Origin: Chromatiaceae bacterium
GTDB taxonomy: Bacteria > Pseudomonadota > Gammaproteobacteria > Chromatiales > Chromatiaceae
DNA: 64,000 nucleotides
NCBI GenBank assembly: GCA_016714645.1
Contig: JADKCI010000001.1
Coordinates: 1,116,001 to 1,180,000, forward strand
Direction of reading: 5' to 3'
In this document: positions 48,568 to 57,595 of the stretch, in pieces
Numbering within the stretch: the stretch's first letter is position 1
How the letters are laid out: each line of letters starts with the position of its first letter
Made by a program: the position numbers and the translations under genes
The notes under the pieces: generated by a model
Databases searched by the model: none
The model's input: the letters and a program-made list of their open reading frames with translations, nothing else
What the model was told of the DNA's origin: nothing

Positions 48568-51051
48568 ATGCCCGCGATACCGGTCGAGGAGGGGGTCTGG
48601 GACGAACTGCGCTTACCGGTCGGGGCCCCGCGCCCCGTCTGGTCACGATTCCTGGGCCTGCTGCCCTCCCCGGCGGCGGGTCGCGGCCTGCCGGCGGACC
48701 TGGACCGCCGCCTGGCCCAGATCCATGAGCAGATTCAGCGGGATGGGGTTACCCATAACGTCTTCAGCGCCGATGGCGTGGCCACGCGCCCCTGGTCGCT
48801 GGAACTGCTACCACTCTTGATCGAGCCGAAGGACTGGGCGGAAATCGAGTCCGGTCTCGTGCAGCGCGCCGAGTTGTTGGAGGCGGTGCTGGCGGACCTC
48901 TATGGGGCGCGGCAACTCCTGCATAAGGGCCTCTTGCCTCCCGCCCTGCTGTTACGCCATCCTGGCTATGTGCGCGCCATGCACGGGGCGCGGCCCGCGG
49001 GTGGTCAACGACTGCTGATCGTGGCTTTTGATATCGCCCGCGGGCCCGATGGTGGCTGGTGGGTCGTCGCCCAGCGGACCCAGGGGCCTCCGGGCCTGGG
49101 GTATGTGCTGCACAACCGCTTGCTGGTCTCGGCGCAATTTCCCGACATCTTTCGGGAGATGCGGGTGCAGCACATCGCTAGCAGCTACCAGCGGTTGCTG
49201 AATGCGCTGGAGGGACCCGCGCGCGAGGCCGCCGGTGGTCACACGCCCCGCATCGTGCTCCTGACGCCGGGGCCCTACAGCGAGACCTGGTTCGAGCAGG
49301 CCTACCTGGCGCGCTACCTGGGCCTGCCCCTGGTCGAGGGCGGGGACCTGACCGTGCGCGGTGAGCACCTCTACCTGAAGACGGTGGAGGGCTTGGAGCC
49401 CGTGCATGGTGTGCTCCGCCGCGTGGATGACGACTGGTGCGACCCGCTGGTGTTGCGTCCGGACTCGGCGCTGGGGGTCCCTGGCTTGGTGGACGCCGCT
49501 CGCGCCGGCCATATCGTGATGGCTAATGCCCTGGGCAGCGCCTTCCTGGAGTCGCCCGCCATCCAGGGCTTTCTTCCCGGCATCGCGCGGCAGATCCTGG
49601 GGCAGAAGCTGTTGATGCCTTCCTTGCCGACCTGGTGGTGCGGGGAGCCCGCGGCCTGGGCCGATGTCAAGGGTCACCTGGAGGGCAAGCTGCTGCGCAG
49701 TACCTTCCCGGAGGCCGGCAGGACCTCCAAGGTTTTCGATCCCGTCCAGGCCGACGTCGAACTGGATCCGGACGCCTGGACGGTGCAGAGTCGCCTGCCC
49801 TTCTCGCGCGCACCCATCTGGGGTGAGGGCACCCTGACGCCACGCCCGGCCTTGTTGCGTGTCTATGCCATCGCCGATGGCCAAGGGCGCTGGCGGCTGT
49901 TGCCAGGTGGCATGACGCGCGTCGCCAAAGGCGCGGAGGCCAGCGTCTCGATGCAACGCGGCGGCACCAGTTTGGACACTTGGGTCCTGACAGATGGGCC
50001 AGTTGATCGCTTTTCCATGCTGCCGGGCCGGCTGTCCGTGGACGATGTACAGGGGCGGCGTCGCCCCGTCAGTAGCCGCACGGGTGAGAATCTGTTCTGG
50101 CTGGGACGCTACACGGAACGCACCGAGCATCTCGTGCGCCTCGCGCGCGCCACCCTGCGCCTGACCGCCGCCGATGGCATGACCCGCGGCGCCTTGTCCC
50201 ACGCCCTGTCGCTACAGGGTGGGCGTGCCGGCCTGGTGCCCCCGGGAGTACCCCCTTTGGTGAAGGCCCCCCGTCTTTATGAACGCGCCCTGCTGGCGGG
50301 CTTGGCCGATGACCAGGATGCCTTCAGCATCGCCTTTAATCTGGGTGCCCTAGAGCGCACTTCTCATGCCTTGCGTGACCGGCTATCGCCCGAGCAGTGG
50401 GGCCTGATGCGGACGATGCGGGCCTCCTTCACCTCGTCACTCGCCCTGGCGGGTGGGGAATTACCCGCGCGGGGTCGGGTGCCCCCGGCACTGGATCGGC
50501 TGGCGTTGCAATTAGCGGCGGCCACGGGCGCCCAGTCCGATCGCATGATCCGCGATCATGGCTGGCGGTTCCTCACCGTGGGTCGCCTCCTGGAGCGGCT
50601 GGTTGGCCTCACCCAGTGCCTGGATGACTTCCTTGAAGCGGGGGCCCTGGGCAGCGCCGATGGCGTGGAAGCCCTGCTGGATCTTTTCGACAGTACCATC
50701 ACTTACCGTGCCCGTTATCAGCGGCATGAGGACTTGCTGGCCCTGGTGGATCTACTGGTGCTGGAGGACACCAACCCCCGGGCCTTCGCGGGCGTGCTGC
50801 GGCGGTTGCGGACCGAACTTTCGAAGCTTCCCGGTAGCAAGCAGGCCCTCGCCCCCATCCAGTCATGGCTGCCACGCGCGGGCGTGGGATTTACGTTGCA
50901 GGACCTGCGCGATCTGGACGACGCCGGTCTGGTCAAGCTCTTGCTGGAGGTGGCGCGGCGCCTGAACCGCTTGGCGCTCCCCCTGGGCGAAGAGATTGGC
51001 CATCGCTATTTCGCGTTGGCGGACGGCATGGATCAGGTGCGGCACACATGA
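48568..51051 (+). CDS. Fused circularly permuted ATP-grasp and alpha-E protein
   Basis: 827 residues from the ATG at 48568; a TTG at 48487 would add a Pro/Ala-rich tail. The N-terminal 490 residues are an ATP-grasp of the same type as at 43109 (LLIVAFDIARGPDGGWWVVA, TPGPYSETWFEQAYLARYLG). The C-terminal part is alpha-E, starting at SRTGENLFWLGRYTERTEHL. It thus combines in one chain what the minus-strand pair encodes as two proteins. It overlaps the next gene by 4 bp. Confidence 0.9.
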   Translation: MPAIPVEEGVWDELRLPVGAPRPVWSRFLGLLPSPAAGRGLPADLDRRLAQIHEQIQRDGVTHNVFSADGVATRPWSLELLPLLIEPKDWAEIESGLVQRAELLEAVLADLYGARQLLHKGLLPPALLLRHPGYVRAMHGARPAGGQRLLIVAFDIARGPDGGWWVVAQRTQGPPGLGYVLHNRLLVSAQFPDIFREMRVQHIASSYQRLLNALEGPAREAAGGHTPRIVLLTPGPYSETWFEQAYLARYLGLPLVEGGDLTVRGEHLYLKTVEGLEPVHGVLRRVDDDWCDPLVLRPDSALGVPGLVDAARAGHIVMANALGSAFLESPAIQGFLPGIARQILGQKLLMPSLPTWWCGEPAAWADVKGHLEGKLLRSTFPEAGRTSKVFDPVQADVELDPDAWTVQSRLPFSRAPIWGEGTLTPRPALLRVYAIADGQGRWRLLPGGMTRVAKGAEASVSMQRGGTSLDTWVLTDGPVDRFSMLPGRLSVDDVQGRRRPVSSRTGENLFWLGRYTERTEHLVRLARATLRLTAADGMTRGALSHALSLQGGRAGLVPPGVPPLVKAPRLYERALLAGLADDQDAFSIAFNLGALERTSHALRDRLSPEQWGLMRTMRASFTSSLALAGGELPARGRVPPALDRLALQLAAATGAQSDRMIRDHGWRFLTVGRLLERLVGLTQCLDDFLEAGALGSADGVEALLDLFDSTITYRARYQRHEDLLALVDLLVLEDTNPRAFAGVLRRLRTELSKLPGSKQALAPIQSWLPRAGVGFTLQDLRDLDDAGLVKLLLEVARRLNRLALPLGEEIGHRYFALADGMDQVRHT

Positions 51052-52013
51052 GCCAGGTAGACCCCACCCCCGGGACTGCCGGGTCCAGGCCCGCCGGGGA
51101 TGCCCCTGGAGTGGTGGAGTTGGATGTCCTGCATGAGACCTGTTATGAGTACGAGGCGCCGGTCTCTCTCGCCCATCACCTCGCCTACCTGCGGCCCCTG
51201 GCCGACGCCCACCAGGCGCTGATTTCTTACGCCCTGGACCTGGACCCAGCCCCAGCTCAATGCCGCGATGGCACCGATGTCTTTGGTAACGCCTGTTGTC
51301 ACTTCACACTCCAGCAAGCCCACCGGGTCCTGCGGGTGCGAGCTCATTCCCGGCTGCGGGTGTCGCCGCGATTTGGGTTGCTCCAGCCCGAGGCCGCGCC
51401 CGATTGGCGGCGGGTGCGTGATCGTTTGCGTTACGTCGCGCGCGCGCCCTTCGATCCAGCGGTGGAGTTCGTGCAACCCTCTCCCTATGTGCCGCGCCTG
51501 GAGGCACTGCGGGAGTATGCCCTGCCGTCTTTTCCCCCTGACCGGCCGGTGGCGGAGGCCGCACTGGACCTGATGCATCGCATCCATGCCGATTTCCGTT
51601 ACGAGGCCCGTAGCACCGAGATAGACACCCCCCTGGAAGAGGCCTTTACCCAACGCCGGGGAGTTTGCCAGGACTTCGCGCACCTGATGGCGGGTGCCCT
51701 CCGCATGCTGGGGCTGCCCGCCCGCTATGTCAGCGGCTACCTACGCACTCATTCCGGGGAGGGTCCCGTCTTCGTCGGGGCGGACGCTTCGCATGCCTGG
51801 GTTCAGGTCTACGCGCCAGGTACGCCCGGCGTCCCCGTCGATGGCTGGCTGGACCTGGATCCGACCAACGATCTGGTGCCCGCGAGCGGCCATGTCCGCC
51901 TGGCGGTCGGTCGGGATTATGGCGATGTCGCACCCCTGCGGGGCGTGATTCGCGGGGGCGGTCATCATCGGCTGACGGTGGGGGTCACGACACGCCTGCT
52001 GGGACCGGTCTAG
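51048..52013 (+). CDS. Transglutaminase-like cysteine protease
   Basis: 321 residues from the ATG overlapping the previous stop (ATGA). The N-terminal beta region has LHETCYEYEAPVSLAHHLAY. The catalytic triad is visible: Cys in QRRGVCQDFAHLMAGALRML, His in DASHAWVQVY, Asp in WLDLDPTNDLV. This is the small stand-alone member of the cluster. Probable role: hydrolysis or formation of isopeptide or amide bonds made by the ATP-grasp partner. Confidence 0.92.
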   Translation: MSQVDPTPGTAGSRPAGDAPGVVELDVLHETCYEYEAPVSLAHHLAYLRPLADAHQALISYALDLDPAPAQCRDGTDVFGNACCHFTLQQAHRVLRVRAHSRLRVSPRFGLLQPEAAPDWRRVRDRLRYVARAPFDPAVEFVQPSPYVPRLEALREYALPSFPPDRPVAEAALDLMHRIHADFRYEARSTEIDTPLEEAFTQRRGVCQDFAHLMAGALRMLGLPARYVSGYLRTHSGEGPVFVGADASHAWVQVYAPGTPGVPVDGWLDLDPTNDLVPASGHVRLAVGRDYGDVAPLRGVIRGGGHHRLTVGVTTRLLGPV

Positions 52014-52034
52014 GGGTTTCTCGCCCGCCTGCCG

Positions 52035-52826
52035 CTACCGACCAGGGATTGACGGGCTCTGGGTACCTAACGCCCACCCGTCTTGGTCAGGAATGGGTTG
52101 TCCACGCGCGAATTCTTGCCACTGCTCCCCGATCAGGGCCTGGATGGGCCGGTATCTTTCCTTGTAGGCCATCTTGCGGCAGTCCTTGATCCAATACCCC
52201 AAGTAGAGGTACTGGAGCCCCAGGTGGCGGGCGAGTCCGATCTGACTCAGAATGGCGTAAGCGCCCGGGGCGCGGTCGGCCACTGCCGGATCGAAGAAGG
52301 TATAGACAGCGGACAGGGCATTGGGCAACCGGTCGGTAACGGCCACGGCGACCAGGCGCTCCCCGAGGCGTAATTCCAGCAGACGGGTCTCGCCCCCCCA
52401 GGGTTGGATCAGGTAATCCTGGTAACTTTCCGGGGTCAACTGCTCCGCCATGCCCCCATCCGGGTGGCGATGGTGGATATAGGCGGCATAAAGGTCAAAA
52501 TGCTCGGGGGCGAAGGCGGCCGGACAGTCGCTCAGGATCAGATCCGCGTTCTGGTCGCGATTGCGGCGTTGGGACCGGTTGGGGGCGAAGTGGGTGACAT
52601 CCAGGCGCACGGGTACGCAACTCTGACAGGGGCCGCAGGCGGGGCGATAGACGAAGCGCCCGGCGCGCCGGAAACCCTTACGCAACAGGGGTTCATAGAG
52701 AGGACCGCTCATGGGTACCCTGGGATCGACAAAGAGGACGCGCTCTTCCCGTCCCGGCAAATAAGCGCAAGGGCGTCTCCCCGTCAGGAACAGGGTTAGG
52801 CGCTGCTGGAAGCCAAGGCTGGTCAT
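52035..52826 (-). CDS. bpt: Aspartate/glutamate leucyltransferase (Bpt)
   Basis: 263 residues from the ATG at 52826, overlapping the aat stop (ATGA). The N-terminal Cys cluster RPACGPCQSCVPVRLDV is typical, as are FDLYAAYIHHRHPDGGMAEQ and YLYLGYWIKDCRKMAYKERY. Bpt transfers Leu from tRNA to N-terminal Asp/Glu, marking proteins for ClpAP via the N-degron pathway. Operon with aat. Confidence 0.95.
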   Translation of the reverse strand: MTSLGFQQRLTLFLTGRRPCAYLPGREERVLFVDPRVPMSGPLYEPLLRKGFRRAGRFVYRPACGPCQSCVPVRLDVTHFAPNRSQRRNRDQNADLILSDCPAAFAPEHFDLYAAYIHHRHPDGGMAEQLTPESYQDYLIQPWGGETRLLELRLGERLVAVAVTDRLPNALSAVYTFFDPAVADRAPGAYAILSQIGLARHLGLQYLYLGYWIKDCRKMAYKERYRPIQALIGEQWQEFARGQPIPDQDGWALGTQSPSIPGR

Positions 52827-53587
52827 GAGCCCGCCCCGTTCTGGTCTGAAGGGACGGACGATCGGGCCAGGGCATCCGCTCCCCCTGTGGCTATGGCCTC
52901 GGGGTTCCAGAGCTCGGGAGTACCCGGATCGGCGCACAGGAGGTCGAGGGTCGCGGTGAAGGCGGCGCGTGGGATCTGAAAGGCGCCCAAACTCAGCAGG
53001 TGGTCGGTCGCCATCTGGCAATCGATGAGGCCATAACCACGGTCTTCCAGGGTCCGGCACAGGTGGACCAGGGCCACCTTGGAGGCATCGCTGACGAGGC
53101 TGAACATGGATTCTCCAAAAAAAACGCGGCCAAGGGTGACGCCGTAAAGGCCGCCGACCAGGTCGCCATCCCGCCAGACCTCCACCGAGTGGGCCCAGCC
53201 AGCGCGATGGAGCCGCTGGTAAGCGCGAATCATCATCGGCACCAGCCAGGTGCCGTTGCCGTGGCGGCGGAGGCCGGCACAGGCGCCAATGACCTGATGG
53301 AAGGCTTGATCCAGGGTGATCTGAAAGTGTCCCCGGCGCAGCGTCTTCGCCAGGCTGCGGGAGATATGGACCCGGTTTGGCAGCAGCACGGTCCGGGGGT
53401 CCGGACTCCACCAGAGGATGGGATCACCGGCGCTGAACCAGGGAAAGATGCCGTGGCGGTAGGCGTTGAGCAGGCGCCGTGGGTCCAGGTCGCCGCCGAT
53501 GGCGAGCAGGCCGTCGGGCTCGCGCTCCGCCAGGGTGACGTCGGGGAAGGGTGCGGTCGGATCCCGCGGGTCAAGAAGATGCAGCAT
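52823..53587 (-). CDS. aat: Leucyl/phenylalanyl-tRNA-protein transferase
   Basis: 254 residues. LLAIGGDLDPRRLLNAYRHG, then IFPWFSAGDPILWWSPDPRT, GLYGVTLGRVFFGESMFS and YGLIDCQMATDHLLSLGA are signature segments. Aat adds Leu or Phe to N-terminal Arg/Lys, creating ClpS-recognised N-degrons. First gene of the minus-strand aat-bpt pair, beside the Anbu cluster. Confidence 0.96.
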   Translation of the reverse strand: MLHLLDPRDPTAPFPDVTLAEREPDGLLAIGGDLDPRRLLNAYRHGIFPWFSAGDPILWWSPDPRTVLLPNRVHISRSLAKTLRRGHFQITLDQAFHQVIGACAGLRRHGNGTWLVPMMIRAYQRLHRAGWAHSVEVWRDGDLVGGLYGVTLGRVFFGESMFSLVSDASKVALVHLCRTLEDRGYGLIDCQMATDHLLSLGAFQIPRAAFTATLDLLCADPGTPELWNPEAIATGGADALARSSVPSDQNGAGS

Positions 53588-53838
53588 GGGTCAAGGTCCC
53601 TGTGCCGGCCCCGCCGGTCCCCGGCCGCTGGCGCGGGATCAAAAACTTGAGGCGATCAAGGAAAAGTTTGCCCGTGACGGCCCGGATGGAGTAAAAGACA
53701 GGATTGTTCCTACCCTTCCCGGCGTGGCCGGAGCGGAAGTTGGAAATCATAGCACGGGGCAAGGCCGGGCCCAGGTCGCGCCATTCGCCTCCTCGCCACC
53801 CGTCCAGGTCGTCGAGCGGGGAGCGGGGTTAATTAGCC

Positions 53839-54174
53839 ATGCATTACCGAGTCTTCTACTACTTCGAACGTTCCGGCGATACCATCTCCTCGACCAACGC
53901 CGTCGAGATGAGCGCCCGCGATATCCAGCGCCAACTCCTGGGACGTTTTCATGGCGGGGACGACTTTCTCGGCCTCATCGATAGCCAGGATAATATTCTG
54001 CAGATCCTCTGCGAGCCCAAGCTGGCGCGTTTTTGGGTCGAACTACCCGTGGAAGCCGCCAAGGCCTCCTGGGGCTGCTACATGAACCTGGATGAGTTGG
54101 TGCGGTTGGTCGAGACCCTGCCTGCCATTTTTGACCGCGATAGCCTGCCGCAATTTCAGTACAAGCCCTGGTAG
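53839..54174 (+). CDS. Hypothetical protein
   Basis: 111 residues, MHYRVFYYFERSGDTISSTN at the start, ending in LPQFQYKPW. It is soluble, with mixed alpha/beta composition; the block QDNILQILCEPKLARFWVEL suggests a small immunity-like or DUF-type domain. I do not recognise it. Codon use is host-like. It is isolated between divergent aat and convergent hrpB. Confidence 0.65.
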   Translation: MHYRVFYYFERSGDTISSTNAVEMSARDIQRQLLGRFHGGDDFLGLIDSQDNILQILCEPKLARFWVELPVEAAKASWGCYMNLDELVRLVETLPAIFDRDSLPQFQYKPW

Positions 54175-54217
54175 TGGGGCTTGGGACCCCCCCATTTTTA
54201 AATACCCAGCACACCCG

Positions 54218-56737
54218 TCACACCCCTCTTGATTTGATGCTCCGAGCCATGGGCGCCGCGTTGGCGGGGTCCTCAGGCCAATGGTGCTTGGGGTAGCGGC
54301 CGCGCATTTCCTTGCGCACCTGGACATAACTGCCGACCCAGAATCCCGGGAGATCCCGGGTGAGCTGGATGGGACGGCGCGCCGGGCTGAGAAGCTGCAT
54401 CAGGAGGGGGACCTGGCCACGGGCTATGCTCGGGGTCTCGCGAGCCCCCAGCATCTCTTGCAGGGGCACGGCGAGGATGGGGATGGCGCCGGCCAGGTAA
54501 TCGATGGGCCGGCGGGTGCCGGCGGGGGTGAGGAGGCTGGCCGGGGCATCCTGTTCCAGGCGCTGGCGTTGCTCCCAGTTGAGTTGGGCGGCGAGGAGGG
54601 CGGCCAGGTCGAGGGCTTGGACCTCGTCGAGGCGGCTCTTGCCGGCCAGCCAGGGGCCGAGCCAGGTTTCCAGACTCTGCTCAAGTTGGGCGGGCGTCAG
54701 GTCCGGCCAGCCGGCATCGGGTTCCAGGGTGTGCATCAGGAGGACACGGGCCTGGAACTGGCGGGCGGCGTCGCTCCATTCCAGGGCCAGGCCGGGGTCG
54801 CGCCGGATGCGTGCCAGCAGCAGGTCGGCGACGGGGTCACTGGGCAGGAGGGGCGCCGGCTGGGCGGCCAGGGTGATGGCGCCTAGTCGCGTGACCTCCT
54901 GGGCGCTGGCGGCCTCTCGGCCCGGGTCCCAGGTCAGGACCCGCTCGCGCTGGATCCGATCCGCGAACAGGGCCTGGATCTCCGTTTCGGTGATGGGCAG
55001 GGCGAGTTGGATGCGGCCGTCGCGCCCGGCGGCATCCAGGCCGGCGGCCACCAGATAGGGGTGACTGGCCAGGGGATCACCCGGCGGCAGCACGGCGCCG
55101 GAGCCCTGGGCCAGGAGGTAGCGGCCATCGCATCCGCCGCGCCGCTGGGCGATCCGGTCCGGATAGGCCAGGGCGAGCAGGCCGCCGCTGCTGGTAATGC
55201 CACGCGGCTCCCCTGGCTCCGCGTCCTTGACCAGTCGGCGCAGTTGGTTAGCGGCGCGGTCGAGGGCGGCGAGTCGGCGGCCGTCCATGTCGCCAGGGCT
55301 CCGGCGGTTTCGGAAGGCCTCCAGGGCAAGGAGACGTGGCCCCAGGTCCGCCGAGCCGGGCTCGCCGGGCCGGCGTAGCCAGGGGTCGCGTTCCGAGAGG
55401 AGGGCACAGAGGTCCGCGGCCTCCCCGGCCAGGTCGGTTGGCGCCCCCGTGAGCAGGGCGGCCAGGCGCGGATGGACGGGCAGGCCCGCCATGGCACGGC
55501 CAAGCCGGGTGATGTGGCCAGCGGCATCCAGGGCCCCCAGCCGGACGAGCAGGGCGACTCCCTGCTCCCAGGCCGGGCGCGGTGGGGCCTGGAGCCACTG
55601 GAGTTCCGCCGGATCGCTCACCCCCCAGAGAGCCAGTTCCAGGGCCAGGGGGGCCAGATCGGCTTGCAGGATCTCGGGTGTGCGGTGTTCGGGGCGGCTG
55701 GCCTCCTGGGCCCGGGTCCAGAGCCGGTAACAGACGCCGGGGCCCAGTCGCCCGGCGCGCCCGGCCCGCTGATCCGCCGAGGCGCGAGGGATGGCTTCCG
55801 TCACCAGCCGGGTCAAACCCGATCCCGGCTCGAAATGTGGTTTGCGGGTCAGACCGCTGTCCACCACCACGCCAATGCCGGGAATGGTAACGCTGGTCTC
55901 GGCCAGATCCGTGGCCAACACCAGGCGCCGCCGGCCATGCCCCGGCCCCAGGGCCAGGTCCTGGGCCGCGACGGGCAGGGTGCCATGCAGGGGCAGGATC
56001 TGGATGCCCGCTTCGGTCAGGCCGGCGAGCCGCTCGCGGACGCGTTCGATCTCCCCCGCGCCGGGCAGGAAGGCGAGGAGGTCGCCAGAGTGGTCCGCCA
56101 GGGCCTGGCGGATGGTAGCGACGAGGGTCGGTAGCCCATCGCGTCCAGGGTCCCGTTCGGCGTAGTGGATCTCGACCGGATAGGGCCGGCCGCCAGCCTG
56201 GATCAGGGGCGCGCCACCGAGCAGGTCCGCCAGGGGCCCGGCATCCAGGGTGGCGGACATGGCCAGGATGCGCAGGTCCGGGCGCAGGTTAGCGACCACA
56301 TCCAGGGTCAGAGCCATGCCCAGCGCCGAGGGCAAATTCAGCTCGTGGAGTTCGTCGAAGATGACCAGCCCCACGCCCTCTAGGGCCGGGTCCGACTGGA
56401 GGCGGCGGGTCAGGATGCCCTCGGTCAGCACCTCGATGCGGGTGCGCGGTCCGATCCGGCGCTCGAAGCGGACCTGATAGCCCACCGTCTCGCCCGGCTT
56501 TTCGCCCAGCAGGGCCGCCATGTGCGCGGCGGTGAGGCGGGCGGCGGGACGACGGGGTTCCAACATCAGGATGCGCTGGCCCGCCAGCCAGTCCTGGTCG
56601 AGCAGGGCCAGGGGGACCTGGGTGGATTTGCCCGAGCCGGTGGGGGCCTGGAGCAGGGCATGTCCGGTCCTGAAGGCGGCGGTGAGTTCATCCAGCGCCG
56701 CCGCGATGGGCAGGTTCACGGCCGGGGCTGGGATCAC
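54218..56737 (-). CDS. hrpB: ATP-dependent RNA helicase HrpB
   Basis: 839 residues. Walker A LLQAPTGSGKSTQVPLALL, DEAH-type box DELHELNLPS, SAT motif AMSATLD, and ATDLAETSVTIPGIGVVVDS with QRAGRAGRLGPGVCYRLW in the second RecA domain. The C-terminal HrpB-specific region includes LPGFWVGSYVQVRKEMRGRY and ends with the family's usual KHHWPEDP. Its cellular role is poorly known. The first 4 bp overlap the end of the chelatase gene, so the two are co-transcribed. Confidence 0.95.
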   Translation of the reverse strand: MIPAPAVNLPIAAALDELTAAFRTGHALLQAPTGSGKSTQVPLALLDQDWLAGQRILMLEPRRPAARLTAAHMAALLGEKPGETVGYQVRFERRIGPRTRIEVLTEGILTRRLQSDPALEGVGLVIFDELHELNLPSALGMALTLDVVANLRPDLRILAMSATLDAGPLADLLGGAPLIQAGGRPYPVEIHYAERDPGRDGLPTLVATIRQALADHSGDLLAFLPGAGEIERVRERLAGLTEAGIQILPLHGTLPVAAQDLALGPGHGRRRLVLATDLAETSVTIPGIGVVVDSGLTRKPHFEPGSGLTRLVTEAIPRASADQRAGRAGRLGPGVCYRLWTRAQEASRPEHRTPEILQADLAPLALELALWGVSDPAELQWLQAPPRPAWEQGVALLVRLGALDAAGHITRLGRAMAGLPVHPRLAALLTGAPTDLAGEAADLCALLSERDPWLRRPGEPGSADLGPRLLALEAFRNRRSPGDMDGRRLAALDRAANQLRRLVKDAEPGEPRGITSSGGLLALAYPDRIAQRRGGCDGRYLLAQGSGAVLPPGDPLASHPYLVAAGLDAAGRDGRIQLALPITETEIQALFADRIQRERVLTWDPGREAASAQEVTRLGAITLAAQPAPLLPSDPVADLLLARIRRDPGLALEWSDAARQFQARVLLMHTLEPDAGWPDLTPAQLEQSLETWLGPWLAGKSRLDEVQALDLAALLAAQLNWEQRQRLEQDAPASLLTPAGTRRPIDYLAGAIPILAVPLQEMLGARETPSIARGQVPLLMQLLSPARRPIQLTRDLPGFWVGSYVQVRKEMRGRYPKHHWPEDPANAAPMARSIKSRGV

Positions 56738-57570
56738 TCCCCGGCGTCCTCTTTGGCCTCAAGGAAGCGCGACTCCAGAATGTCGAGGAGGGCCGGATGG
56801 TCGCCCACCAGCCCCGTCAGGGCGATGCGCAGGTCGGGGTGTTCGGCCTTGACGGCGGCCGCGATCTCGTCCAGATCCCCGCCGGGGCCAGCATGACGGC
56901 CGGCGAACAGGAACAGGGGGGCGACGAAGACCGGGCTCTGGCTGTCCGCGCGCGCCAGGCGGCGCAGAACCTCCAGCAGGAGTTCGCCATTGAAGTCGTA
57001 TTGGGGGCCGGCGCGACGCTCCATGGCGGCCTCCTCGACCTGAATACTGGCCGCCAGACGGGCGCGCAGGTCCGTCGCTACCCAGCGCCGGGCGGCGTTG
57101 ACCTCGGGGCGGGGGGAACCATGATCCACCAGGACCAGGCGTCGGGGCTGGAGCTGGGTCTCCCGGGCGGCGGTCGCGATGCGGTCCAGGAGGATGGCGG
57201 TGAGGCGCGGCTCCCCCTGGGGCAGGGGGCAGAGGGGGGCGGCCAGCCGGATATCCAGCGGACCGATGTCCGCGCTCAGCCTGGCCGCCAGGGCCGGGAT
57301 GGCCTCGGTCAGGGCCCCGCTGGGGCCGAAGAAGAGGGGGATGATCAGAAAGCGCCGGGCACCCCGGTGTAAACGGTCAACCAGCCAGGGTTCCAGGGTG
57401 GTGGCCGGTTGCCCATCGAGTTTATCGGCGCTAATGAGGTCGGAATGGGCCAAGGATAAGGGCTGGACGGGCTGGAGGAGGAGTCCCCTCAAGCGCCCTG
57501 CCAACTCCCGCAGGGCCAGGGTGGATTGGGGACGTCGCGAGCCATTGTCGAGGAGGATGATCTCGCGCAC
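56734..57570 (-). CDS. CbiX/SirB-like sirohydrochlorin chelatase family protein
   Basis: 278 residues from the GTG at 57570, with GGGAGG upstream; longer frames would overlap the OmpA gene. Two CbiX-like halves: VREIILLDNGSRRPQSTLAL and RRLVLVDHGSPRPEVNAARR, each starting with a strand and a D(N/H)GS motif. The His of DHGS and later PLFLFAGRHAGPG suggest metal binding. The family inserts Co, Ni or Fe into sirohydrochlorin. The first half has N in place of H and may be inactive. Confidence 0.8.
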   Translation of the reverse strand: MREIILLDNGSRRPQSTLALRELAGRLRGLLLQPVQPLSLAHSDLISADKLDGQPATTLEPWLVDRLHRGARRFLIIPLFFGPSGALTEAIPALAARLSADIGPLDIRLAAPLCPLPQGEPRLTAILLDRIATAARETQLQPRRLVLVDHGSPRPEVNAARRWVATDLRARLAASIQVEEAAMERRAGPQYDFNGELLLEVLRRLARADSQSPVFVAPLFLFAGRHAGPGGDLDEIAAAVKAEHPDLRIALTGLVGDHPALLDILESRFLEAKEDAGE

Positions 57571-57595
57571 GGTCGTTAGCCTCCCGAGCTGTCGC

